Below are positions 1 through 6,321 of a DNA stretch of 10,601 bases, piece by piece; the first letter of the stretch is position 1, and each line of letters begins with the position of its first letter. The DNA is from Pseudomonadota bacterium. Its GTDB lineage: Bacteria > Pseudomonadota > Alphaproteobacteria > Acetobacterales > Acetobacteraceae. Position numbers and translations under genes: made by a program. The stretch covers positions 1-10,601 of the forward strand of contig JAJZVE010000108.1 in the NCBI GenBank assembly GCA_021845835.1. The letters are read 5' to 3'. The notes below the pieces were generated by a model. That model saw only the letters and a list, made by a program, of their open reading frames with translations, did no database searches and was not told where the DNA came from.

Positions 1-4
1 CCAA

Positions 5-1348
5 GTGATCCGGATATCGCTGGGCCGGCTGCACGAGGGGCAGGTGAGGGCCTACGCCGCTCTGCGCGGCAGCCGCTTCAAGGCCATCCGCTGCGGCCGC
101 CGCTGGGGCAAGACCGAGCTGGCCAAATCCTGGATCATGCAGGGGCTGGTGCAGGGCGAGGCCTGTGCCTGGATCGCGCCACAGCACATGACCTCCGCCG
201 AGGTCTTCCACGATCTCTGCGGCCGCCTGGGACCGCTGCTGCAGGCCCACTCCCGCGCTGATGGCGTGATGCGCCTGGCAACCGGCGGACGGCTCGACCT
301 CTGGTCCCTCGAGAACCCGATCGTCGGCCGCGGTCGCGGCTACGCCCGCGTGGTGATCGACGAAGCAGCCTACACCCGCCCGGGAGACAGCCGGACCATT
401 GGCTCGATGCAGAACCTCTGGGAGACGGCGATCAAGCCGACCCTCTACGACGAGGGCGGCCAGGCGCTGGTGTGCTCCAACGCGGCCGGCAAGGATCCCG
501 ACAACTTCTTCTGCGCCATCTGCACCGACCCCCGGCACGGCTTCCAAGAGTTCCATGCAACGACCATGGACAACCCGTGTCTGCCGAAGCGAGGGCCCGG
601 GGAGAGCCTCGAAGCGTGGCACCAGCGTCGTCAGGCCAATCTGCAGGCGCTGAAGGACAACAATGACCCCCTCGTCTACGCGCAGGAGTACCTCGCCGAG
701 TTCGTCGACTGGTCCGGCCAGGCCTTCTTCAGTCGTGAGAAGCTGCTGGAGAACGGGCAGCCGATACCCGTCCCAGCACCCTGTGACATGGTGTTCGCGG
801 TGATCGACACCGCTTCGAAGACCGGCACGGACCATGACGCCACGGCGGTGACGTACTTCGCCTACGACAGGTTCTCTGCCTCCCGGCCGCTGTGCATCCT
901 GGACTGGGACATCGTGCAGATCGAAGGGGCGTTGCTCGAAGCCTGGCTGCCCAGTGTCTTCAACCGGCTCGACGAACTCGCTCGCCAATGCAGAGCCCGG
1001 TACGGCTCGATCGGCGCGTATATCGAGGACAAGAACTCGGGGACCATCCTGCTGCAGCAGGCGCTTCGCCGCGGCTACCCAGTCACCGACATCGAATCCC
1101 GCCTCACCGCCTTGGGCAAGGATGAGCGGGCGCTATCCGTCTCCGGCTACGTCCACCAGGGCCTGGTGAAATACACCGAGCCCGCCTTCAACAAGGTCAT
1201 CGAATACAAGCACAACCTGCGCAACCACCTGCTCGACCAGGTCGAAAGCTTCCGCATCGGCGACAAGCGCTCCCACCGCGAAGACGACCTCCTCGATACC
1301 TTCTGCTACGGCATCGCCATGGCACTGGGGAATGGTGACGGGTTTTAG
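5..1348 (+). CDS. Phage terminase large subunit (packaging ATPase/nuclease)
   Basis: This is the DNA-packaging motor of a tailed phage: an N-terminal ATPase translocates DNA and a C-terminal RNase H-like nuclease cuts it. The ATPase shows a Walker A at residues 30-38 (CGRRWGKTE), a Walker B at 115-120 (RVVIDE, with D119 and E120) and a motif III-like SNA at 158-160. Nuclease candidates are D268 (VIDTAS), E341/D342 (YIEDKNSG) and D428/D431 near the C terminus. The 447 residues fit a complete terminase. The start is GTG at position 5. It reads GTGA, so the TGA at 6-8 could be the stop of an upstream gene (typically the small terminase) in the usual 4-bp overlap, but that gene lies outside the window. 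No portal or capsid gene follows, which suggests a prophage remnant or a recombination boundary. The family call is secure; the phage type is not determined. Confidence 0.93.
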   Translation: MIRISLGRLHEGQVRAYAALRGSRFKAIRCGRRWGKTELAKSWIMQGLVQGEACAWIAPQHMTSAEVFHDLCGRLGPLLQAHSRADGVMRLATGGRLDLWSLENPIVGRGRGYARVVIDEAAYTRPGDSRTIGSMQNLWETAIKPTLYDEGGQALVCSNAAGKDPDNFFCAICTDPRHGFQEFHATTMDNPCLPKRGPGESLEAWHQRRQANLQALKDNNDPLVYAQEYLAEFVDWSGQAFFSREKLLENGQPIPVPAPCDMVFAVIDTASKTGTDHDATAVTYFAYDRFSASRPLCILDWDIVQIEGALLEAWLPSVFNRLDELARQCRARYGSIGAYIEDKNSGTILLQQALRRGYPVTDIESRLTALGKDERALSVSGYVHQGLVKYTEPAFNKVIEYKHNLRNHLLDQVESFRIGDKRSHREDDLLDTFCYGIAMALGNGDGF

Positions 1349-1614
1349 CGGCTGCATGAGCTGGGATGATCGCGGTGCTTACGAGACCGCGATCCTCGTC
1401 ACTTCAGTTCCTCAAATCTGGGTCATATACGCTGACGGGAGCAAACCTGCCGTTCATTTATTATCGGTCAGCGGCGCACCTCGCTTCAACCATCTCCTTC
1501 TGCGAACAGCAATGGCGTTCGGCGTCCCAAGTCGTCGTAGTGGTAGCAATTCCATCTCGGGCTGGGTCGGCTTTGCAGGAGTTCGGCGCGCAACCATTGT
1601 CGGTCTTGATGGCG
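1349..1614. other. Junction region without a convincing gene
   Basis: This stretch separates the phage terminase from the catabolic locus and reads less GC-rich than the terminase. It contains a 9-bp inverted repeat (listed separately) and a short open frame from ATG 1356 beginning MSWDDRGAYETAILVTS. That frame could be the stump of the next phage gene, but no ribosome-binding site precedes it and I do not recognise it. On the minus strand a 53-codon cysteine-rich frame occupies 1461-1622 (listed separately). No transposase, integrase, tRNA or clear direct repeat is visible. Confidence 0.5.
1368..1394. repeat. Perfect 9-bp inverted repeat, possible terminator
   Basis: GATCGCGGT at 1368-1376 and its exact complement ACCGCGATC at 1386-1394 flank a 9-nt loop. 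The hairpin begins 20 nt after the terminase stop and would also lie downstream of the minus-strand operon. Neither side carries a run of T after the stem, so an intrinsic terminator is only possible. It could equally be a leftover of the phage/locus junction. Confidence 0.55.
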
Positions 1615-1622
1615 TCAAACAT
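1461..1622 (-). CDS. Possible 53-residue cysteine-rich ORF, unrecognised
   Basis: The ATG at 1622-1620 lies inside the last codons of the CXXCH micro-ORF, giving an 8-bp overlap in another frame. It would encode 53 residues starting MFDAIKTDNGCAPNSCKADP, with five cysteines (C11, C16, C38, C39 and C49). There is no membrane segment and no domain I recognise. The close overlap could mean a fifth cistron of the gntR operon. It could also mean that the two micro-ORFs are one gene broken by a frameshift, or the frame may simply be fortuitous. No ribosome-binding site is evident. I hold this weakly. Confidence 0.18.
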   Translation of the reverse strand: MFDAIKTDNGCAPNSCKADPARDGIATTTTTWDAERHCCSQKEMVEARCAADR

Positions 1623-1746
1623 GGCAAGTGTGGCAGTCGAGCATGCGCCACATCGTGGGGATCTCGCCCTTATACGCGAGCACATAGCAGGCAATTATGC
1701 CCGTGACAGCCAATGCCAGCACCCCAACTGCCACCCAATACCACAT
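1615..1746 (-). CDS. Small membrane protein (43 aa) with C-terminal CXXCH motif
   Basis: This short ORF would be the last gene of the gntR operon. Its ATG shares one base with the stop of the upstream permease (TGATG, 1744-1748 on the complement), a classic arrangement for translational coupling, and no strong ribosome-binding site precedes it. Residues 2-25 form one clear hydrophobic helix (WYWVAVGVLALAVTGIIACY...). A short tail with K26, E28 and R34 follows, ending in CHTCHV, so residues 38-42 match the CXXCH pattern used for covalent haem c attachment or, more loosely, metal or thiol chemistry. The protein is unrecognised. It could be a permease accessory subunit, a small redox or metal protein, or the stump of a longer protein cut by a frameshift, since a cysteine-rich frame overlaps its end. 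The membrane helix and the coupling argue that it is real; its role is unknown. Confidence 0.45.
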   Translation of the reverse strand: MWYWVAVGVLALAVTGIIACYVLAYKGEIPTMWRMLDCHTCHV

Positions 1747-3101
1747 CAGGACGGCTGCCCCAGGTGCTCGAGCTTCCGCTGGCTGCCTTCGAAGATTGGG
1801 TTCGCCATCACGATGATGCCGACCAGGAACATGGGGATGGCAAGCAGCCCAATATAAAGGGAGAAGCCGAACGTCGAGAGCGCGATCGGTACCAGAAAGA
1901 TGTTGGCCGCGATCGCCAGCCGGCACCAGGCGTTGCACATACCCTGGGAACGCCCGCGCAGATGCGTGGGAAACAGTTCGCTCGCCCAGACCCAGACCAG
2001 CACCGCGATGCCCACCCATGTTGCGAACCCAAGTGCGAAGAACCCGAGCACCAGCACCACGGCGCTCTTCTGCGCGAAGGCGGCGAGGATTAGCGCGATA
2101 ATGCCATAGGAGAACACCGAGATGTAGCAGAGCTTGCGCCGCCCAATCCGGTCGATCAGCACCGCGCTCGTAAGTGCCGCCACAAGGCTCACGCACCAGA
2201 CGCCGGCGCTGAACAGCAGCGTCGCGTTGTTGGACAGCGCCCCCACCGTCTTGAGCACCAGCGGTGTGGCGATGGTTCCGATCGAGCCGGAGAAGCAGTT
2301 GAGCGCGAAGACCAGCGACACGAGTGCGGCGCGGCGGCCATAGCGGGGCCCGAGCAACTCGCCGTAGGAGCCCGTGTTGCGCGGCTCCGGGTGCATGATT
2401 TCCTCGGTGGCCGTGACGCCGAACGCCTTGAAGGCGGCACGGGCCTCCTCGACACGTCCGTGCGCGAGCAAGAGGCGCGGGCTTTCCGGCAGGCCCTGCC
2501 GCCCCAGCAGCGCCAGTAGCGCCGGCACCGCGGCCAGTCCCAGCATCCAGCGCCAGGCTTCGTTGCCGAACATGGCAATGAGCGGGATCGCGATCAGCGT
2601 CGAGGTCAGCGCGCCTAGGATCCACATAATGTTGAGCAGCGAGCCGAGGATGGCTCCGCGTTGGCGCCGTGGCGCAATCTCCGCGAGGTAGGCGGTGCTG
2701 GTCGGGATATCCATGCCGACACCGATGCCGACTAGGAATCGCATCACGAAGAGCCAGGTCGCCGAGGTGACAAAGGCCGAGCCGATCGCGAACACAACGA
2801 AGAAGAAGAGGTTGACGACGAAGATCACGCGCCGGCCCAGCCGGTCCGACATGTCGCCGAAAACCAGAAGCCCGAGGATGGCACCGAGAAACGTGGAAGC
2901 GCCGAGGAGCCCCAGCGCTTCCGGCGACAGCCCGAATTGCGGCTTCAGCAGAATGAGCGCCGCCCCCATCACCAACAGGTCGTAGCCGTCGATGAACTCG
3001 CCGAACGCGACCAGCGTCGCTGCGTATTTCTGACGGAAGGATAGCGGCTTATCGTCGAATCGGTCGAGATGCGTCGCCCCTTCGGCCGGCTGCGATGTCA
3101 T
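1746..3101 (-). CDS. MFS transporter, sugar-porter-like (permease 1)
   Basis: This is an inner-membrane secondary transporter of the major facilitator superfamily, about 12 helices in 451 residues, probably a proton symporter for a sugar acid. The loop 2-3 signature is GDMSDRLGRR (82-91). A long conserved stretch DIPTSTAYLAEIAPRRQRG covers 131-149, PESPR is at 205-209 after helix 6, the mirrored DRIGRRK is at 317-323, and ELFPTHLRGRSQG at 375-387. The first ~20 residues are cytoplasmic. The start overlaps the dehydratase stop as ATGA (3098-3101), with a good ribosome-binding site (GGGGAGAGG) inside the end of that gene. Its stop overlaps the CXXCH micro-ORF. It is a close paralogue of the permease at 8906-10243: 59 of 71 residues are identical over residues 80-150. 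The substrate is inferred only from neighbours. Confidence 0.93.
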   Translation of the reverse strand: MTSQPAEGATHLDRFDDKPLSFRQKYAATLVAFGEFIDGYDLLVMGAALILLKPQFGLSPEALGLLGASTFLGAILGLLVFGDMSDRLGRRVIFVVNLFFFVVFAIGSAFVTSATWLFVMRFLVGIGVGMDIPTSTAYLAEIAPRRQRGAILGSLLNIMWILGALTSTLIAIPLIAMFGNEAWRWMLGLAAVPALLALLGRQGLPESPRLLLAHGRVEEARAAFKAFGVTATEEIMHPEPRNTGSYGELLGPRYGRRAALVSLVFALNCFSGSIGTIATPLVLKTVGALSNNATLLFSAGVWCVSLVAALTSAVLIDRIGRRKLCYISVFSYGIIALILAAFAQKSAVVLVLGFFALGFATWVGIAVLVWVWASELFPTHLRGRSQGMCNAWCRLAIAANIFLVPIALSTFGFSLYIGLLAIPMFLVGIIVMANPIFEGSQRKLEHLGQPS

Positions 3102-4264
3102 GGTTTCCTCTCCCCGTTGTTCTTGTGATGAGGGTAAACTCGATCGAACGTCACGCTCGCGCGTCGAAGCGTCTGCGCATCCAGCTGCAGTCCCAGGCCT
3201 ACCTCGGTCGGCAACTCGATGGCGCCGTCGCGTGCCGCAGGAACCGCAACACTCTGCAGAGCGTCGAAAATTGGCGTCTCGTCGAACTGCATCTCGAGCA
3301 GGTAGGGGTCGCGCAGTGTGGCGCTTACGTGCAGGCTTGCGGCATGGCAGACCGGACCCGTCGGGTTATGCAACGATATCGCAGTACCCACCCGCGCCGC
3401 TTCTTCCTCGAGCGCCAGAACCGTCCTCAGGCCGCCAGCATATTTCACGTCTGGCATGATCACGTCGTAGGCGCCGGTGTCGAGGAACGGACGAAATCCC
3501 CTCTCGCGCACCATCGTCTCGCAGCCCGCCAGCTTCACGCCCTGACGGTTGGCGCGCTCGCGCAGCGCGCGGATCGCCGCTAAATTTTCTGGTGTCTCGG
3601 ACAGTGGACACTCCACCCAATAAAGACCCAGCGCTGCGGCGGCATCGATCACATACGCTGCGGTTTTGACGTCGAGCCGCCAGTGGCAGTCGACCATAAG
3701 CCGCCGGTCGCCTATCGCCGCGCGCACGGCTTCGATCCGCGCAAGCCCCGGCGTCACCGCCTCGCGCCCCTCGCCGTGCGCGCATCGCCCGGGATCGGCT
3801 TCATCGAACGGTGCTATCTTAAAGGCGGCATGCCCGGCTTCGCGGGCTGCTGCGGCACTGGCCACGAACCCGGCGGGCGAGCGGTCTCGCGTGCGACGAT
3901 TGATGTTGGCATAGACACCGATCGCCTGGCGCCGCGCCCCGCCCAGCGCCGCGGCCAGAGTCACGCCACTCTGGCGCGCGTAAAGGTCCCACGCTGCCTG
4001 GTCGAGGGCCGAGGCCGCCGCCGCCTCGGCCAGCGTTGGAAGCTTCCATCCGGTGATTTTTCCCGGCAACACCTCGGCATTGCTTCCGACGACGGACCCC
4101 GCGCGCGCCCTGAACGCAGCGAGCACGGCGTCTTCCTGCCCGTTGAGGCTTGCTTCCCCGTATCCGACGCCACCACCGGCGCCGGTCAGCGTGACCAGGA
4201 TCCATCGTGTCGTCGGCGCGGCCTGGATTACGGCGATGGAAGCCTCCGCGATCTCGTGCGTCAT
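3098..4264 (-). CDS. Enolase-superfamily sugar-acid dehydratase (mandelate racemase/MLE family)
   Basis: This is a cytoplasmic Mg2+-dependent enzyme of the enolase superfamily, most likely dehydrating an aldonic acid to a 2-keto-3-deoxy acid. With the start at 4264 it has 388 residues: an N-terminal capping domain (about 4-115), then the barrel. Visible active-site positions are K149 (FKIAPF), metal ligands D192 (VDCHWR), E218 (WVECP) and E249 (AGCET), then D272 (PDVKYAGG) and H299 (SLHNPTGP). H194, two residues after the first ligand, gives the D-x-H arrangement of the mannonate/galactonate dehydratase branch. The second lysine of a K-x-K pair is absent (K-I-A), as in that branch. ATG 4264 begins 4 nt after the gntR stop and fits the family N terminus. 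An upstream ATG at 4303 would overlap gntR and add 13 Ser-rich residues; AAGGCG lies 4 nt before it, so it cannot be excluded. The substrate is unknown. Confidence 0.9.
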   Translation of the reverse strand: MTHEIAEASIAVIQAAPTTRWILVTLTGAGGGVGYGEASLNGQEDAVLAAFRARAGSVVGSNAEVLPGKITGWKLPTLAEAAAASALDQAAWDLYARQSGVTLAAALGGARRQAIGVYANINRRTRDRSPAGFVASAAAAREAGHAAFKIAPFDEADPGRCAHGEGREAVTPGLARIEAVRAAIGDRRLMVDCHWRLDVKTAAYVIDAAAALGLYWVECPLSETPENLAAIRALRERANRQGVKLAGCETMVRERGFRPFLDTGAYDVIMPDVKYAGGLRTVLALEEEAARVGTAISLHNPTGPVCHAASLHVSATLRDPYLLEMQFDETPIFDALQSVAVPAARDGAIELPTEVGLGLQLDAQTLRRASVTFDRVYPHHKNNGERKP

Positions 4265-4268
4265 CGCG

Positions 4269-4919
4269 TCAGGTCTGCGGAAAGAGGCGCTGGAAGAGCT
4301 CATACTTCGCCTTCAGGACATGCGCGCCCATCAGCACGCCGACCGCCCCGACATCATTCTCGCGCATCGCGAAAAGGATGTGGCGGTGGTCGCTGACCAT
4401 GCCGGCGTAACGTTCCGGCGCGAAACCGACGCGCTTCCAGAGCAGGTTGGAAAACAACCAGGAGCGCGCCACCATCCACGCGGCATCGGTGTTGTCGGCG
4501 ATCGCGTAGAGCGCGACGTGGAAGCGCTGGTTCGCGGCCAGGATGTCGGCGTGGTGCCGCGCCTCGACGCGCTGCTCGAACTCGGCCTGCAGCGTCTCCA
4601 GTTGAGCTAGATCGGTCTTGGTGCAGTGCTGCGCTGCCTGTTGCGCGAGCAGAACCTCGATCGCGCTGCGCGTTGAAAAAAGATTGTCGACCGCCCGCCG
4701 GTCGAGCGGGGTGACGTGCATGGAACGGCCGGCACCCTGCGTCAGTAATCCCGCACCGTGCATTTCGCGCAGCACCTGGCGCACCGGCATGTGGCTGGTG
4801 CCGTAACGCCGGGCCAGTTCGTCGATCGTCAACCTCTCGCCGGGACGAAGCTTCCCCTTAGCGATGTCATCGAGAAGCAGAGCCTTGATGTCAGGTGTGG
4901 AGGCGCGTAACTTGATCAA
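4269..4919 (-). CDS. GntR-family transcriptional regulator, FCD subfamily
   Basis: This is a DNA-binding regulator, probably a repressor of its own operon (dehydratase, permease, micro-ORF) that responds to a sugar-acid ligand. The 216 residues comprise a winged helix-turn-helix (about 9-70, with PGERLTIDELARRYGTS and the recognition segment MPVRQVLREM) and an all-helical FCD ligand domain (about 75-205). Candidate metal ligands of the FCD pocket are N130, H134, H178 and H200. The start is taken as TTG at 4919: the frame is closed by a stop at 4932-4934, no ATG exists before residue 44, and GGAAG lies 5 nt upstream. A TTGATCAA palindrome covers this start codon and a second copy lies 52 bp upstream, suggesting autoregulation. 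Subfamily and domain order are clear; the effector is not. Confidence 0.92.
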   Translation of the reverse strand: MIKLRASTPDIKALLLDDIAKGKLRPGERLTIDELARRYGTSHMPVRQVLREMHGAGLLTQGAGRSMHVTPLDRRAVDNLFSTRSAIEVLLAQQAAQHCTKTDLAQLETLQAEFEQRVEARHHADILAANQRFHVALYAIADNTDAAWMVARSWLFSNLLWKRVGFAPERYAGMVSDHRHILFAMRENDVGAVGVLMGAHVLKAKYELFQRLFPQT

Positions 4920-4920
4920 A
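4911..4920. promoter_or_regulatory. Putative operator, proximal TTGATCAA site
   Basis: The 8-bp perfect palindrome TTGATCAA (4912-4919) begins with the gntR TTG start codon on the minus strand. The same core recurs at 4964-4971. A bound dimer here would block transcription or translation start. That GntR itself binds is inferred from position. The core does not follow the GT(N)AC half-site pattern usual for this family. Confidence 0.45.
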
Positions 4921-4962
4921 CGGGCTTCCGGTCATTAGAGAGAAGTGCAAAGGGGTGCCACA

Positions 4963-4972
4963 TTTGATCAAA
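4963..4972. promoter_or_regulatory. Putative operator, distal TTTGATCAAA site
   Basis: A perfect 10-bp palindrome, TTTGATCAAA, sits upstream of gntR. Its centre is 52 bp from that of the proximal copy, close to five helical turns, so both sites would lie on the same face of the DNA. This spacing would suit cooperative or looped binding by one regulator. The repetition is seen directly; the function is inferred. Confidence 0.5.
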
Positions 4973-5317
4973 AATGGCAAGCGATGCCACCGAACCTCTC
5001 ATCTTCGCGCCGTGCCAGGCGCGCGCCATCGAATGTCATGGCGCTGTTCGACATCAGAAATGTCGGCTTGAGAGCGGGCCGGCGCTTTGGGCAACAGGGT
5101 CCGAAGTATTGAGAAACGCCCGGAGCACAACGTGGGAAAGGGAGTGACCTACGAGATGTTCTCGCAAGGTGTGCTGGTAACGAGGGACGGCTCAAGGCGA
5201 TGGGGAGCGGCCAATCCTACGGCTCCACTTCGATATGGGGTGAACCCGATCATCTGTGCTCGTATGGCTATGGCGCCGTGCTCCCTCAAAGGCGTGCATG
5301 CCCGCGATGACGCATCC

Positions 5318-5331
5318 CCACCGATCCGTGG
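5318..5331. promoter_or_regulatory. Near-palindrome upstream of the lactonase, possible operator
   Basis: CCACCGATCCGTGG is symmetrical except for one C:C pair and is centred on GATC, as are the two TTGATCAA sites. It ends 30 bp before the lactonase start codon. It could be an operator for one of the local regulators, but its arms differ from both other operator candidates. The assignment is weak. Confidence 0.25.
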
Positions 5332-5347
5332 TGAACGGCGGATGAAC

Positions 5348-5353
5348 GGAGGT
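5348..5353 (+). promoter_or_regulatory. Strong ribosome-binding site of the lactonase
   Basis: GGAGGT lies 8 nt before ATG 5362 and fixes that codon as the start. Confidence 0.8.
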
Positions 5354-5361
5354 ACCCTACG

Positions 5362-6261
5362 ATGAGGCCCGCTGACCCTGTGCACGTTGCCGTACCGGGC
5401 GGCAATATTCTTGGAGAGTCCGCCACGTGGCATCCGAACGAAGACGCGTTGTACTGGGTCGATATCCGTGCCCCTGCTCTGCATCGGCTTGAGCCGAGGA
5501 GTGGTGCGCACCAGAGATGGCCAATGCCCGACCTATGTGGGGGCGTCGTCCCGGCTGTCCGGGGCGTCGTGGTCGCACTGCGTACGGATCTTGCTCACTT
5601 CAACCCTTTGACCGGCGCACTCGAACGTTTCCTTGAGGTGGAGCGCAGCACAGGCGCGAATCGTCTCAACGAGATGAAATGCGATGCAAGGGGCCGCCTA
5701 TGGATCGGCAGCATGACGGATTTTGGAGCCGCGACGACAGGCTCACTCTACGTCATTGAGGAATCGGCCGCGCCGCGGCGCGTCCTCACGGATATCACCG
5801 TTCCCAACAGCCTTGCGTGGAATCCCGACAACACAGCGCTATACTTCACTGATACCCCCACCGGTACCATTATTCGTTACGAATTCGATGTGGAGACCGG
5901 TGAAGTTGGTATGGGCAAAACGACAATCGGCCGCCGGGAACTGGGCCGCCCGGATGGGTGCACTGTAGACGTCGATGGCTATATCTGGAGCACTCGGTAT
6001 GGCTCTGGTCGCCTCATCCGCTTTGCACCCGACGGGCACGAGGACATGGTCGTCGAGCTACCGGTTAGCCAACCGACCTCGTGCACCTTTGGTGGCGCCG
6101 CACGTTCGACACTGTACATTACAACGGCCCGCCAAAACCTCACCGCAGCGGAACTGGAACGCCAGCCTCTTGCCGGACATCTTTTTGCGATGGATCTACC
6201 GATCGCCGGCCTCCCCGATTACGTCTTCACGGGTCGGGTACGGAAAGAGTCAAGTGGGTAG
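5362..6261 (+). CDS. SMP-30/gluconolactonase-family lactonase
   Basis: This is a six-bladed beta-propeller hydrolase that opens aldono- or aldarolactones to the free sugar acid with one bound divalent metal. In 299 residues, normal for the family, the metal ligands are visible: E19 (LGESATWHP), N149 (VPNSLAWNPD) and D198 (GRPDGCTVDVDG). The substrate-side segment is NRLNEMKCDARGRLWIGS (100-117), where the usual N-D after the arginine is N-E. There is no signal peptide, so it is probably cytoplasmic. The gene stands alone, convergent with lacI (60 bp apart) and divergent from gntR. It has a strong ribosome-binding site. Its GC is locally lower than that of the flanking operons (29 of 60 bases at 5821-5880, against 45 of 60 at 9541-9600 in permease 2), so it may have a separate origin. 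It could feed either dehydratase in the locus. Confidence 0.93.
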   Translation: MRPADPVHVAVPGGNILGESATWHPNEDALYWVDIRAPALHRLEPRSGAHQRWPMPDLCGGVVPAVRGVVVALRTDLAHFNPLTGALERFLEVERSTGANRLNEMKCDARGRLWIGSMTDFGAATTGSLYVIEESAAPRRVLTDITVPNSLAWNPDNTALYFTDTPTGTIIRYEFDVETGEVGMGKTTIGRRELGRPDGCTVDVDGYIWSTRYGSGRLIRFAPDGHEDMVVELPVSQPTSCTFGGAARSTLYITTARQNLTAAELERQPLAGHLFAMDLPIAGLPDYVFTGRVRKESSG

Positions 6262-6273
6262 TAGATGCCATTC

Positions 6274-6315
6274 GACAGCGCGGGGGGCGACCACCCGATA
6301 GCTGAGAACGCTGTC
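6274..6315. terminator. Possible terminator between convergent lactonase and lacI
   Basis: GACAGCG (6274-6280) and its complement CGCTGTC (6309-6315) enclose a smaller hairpin, CGGGGGG-CGA-CCACCCG (6281-6297, six of seven pairs). On the plus strand TGTTGTT follows directly, a weak U-rich tail. An 11-nt unpaired stretch on the 3' side weakens the structure. The placement between two converging genes is right for a terminator. Confidence 0.35.
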
Positions 6316-6321
6316 TGTTGT

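Larger units (their letters stand above)
4920..5361. other. Divergent regulatory gap between gntR and the lactonase
   Basis: These 442 bp separate gntR (minus) from the lactonase (plus). They hold the distal TTGATCAA site, a 14-bp near-palindrome at 5318-5331 and the lactonase ribosome-binding site. No sigma70 pair with good hexamers and spacing is convincing in either direction. A 92-codon frame (5087-5365, plus) and several minus frames cross the region, but none has a recognisable protein or start signal, so I call no gene. Confidence 0.6.

Noticed and set aside
1747..2625. Long minus-strand open frame (336 codons) extending upstream of the CXXCH ORF
   Set aside because: Above residue 43 from its end it is the out-of-frame shadow of permease 1, rich in Arg, Gly and Ala. 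Only the part after the permease stop looks like protein.
4265..4303. Upstream start of the enolase-family gene at 4303
   Set aside because: It adds 13 Ser-rich residues read from the end of gntR in another frame; ATG 4264 matches the family N terminus. It is not fully excluded, because AAGGCG precedes it.
4934..4939. TCTAAT as a -10 box for gntR
   Set aside because: No acceptable -35 lies 16-18 bp upstream, and transcription would start inside the GGAAG ribosome-binding site.
4946..4960. Sigma54-like promoter (TGGCAC ... TTGCA) on the minus strand before gntR
   Set aside because: The GG and GC doublets are separated by 9 nt; sigma54 promoters need 10, and a one-base deletion normally abolishes activity.
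5087..5365. 92-codon plus-strand frame in the gntR-lactonase gap
   Set aside because: No recognisable protein and no start signal; it runs through the operator candidate and the lactonase ribosome-binding site.
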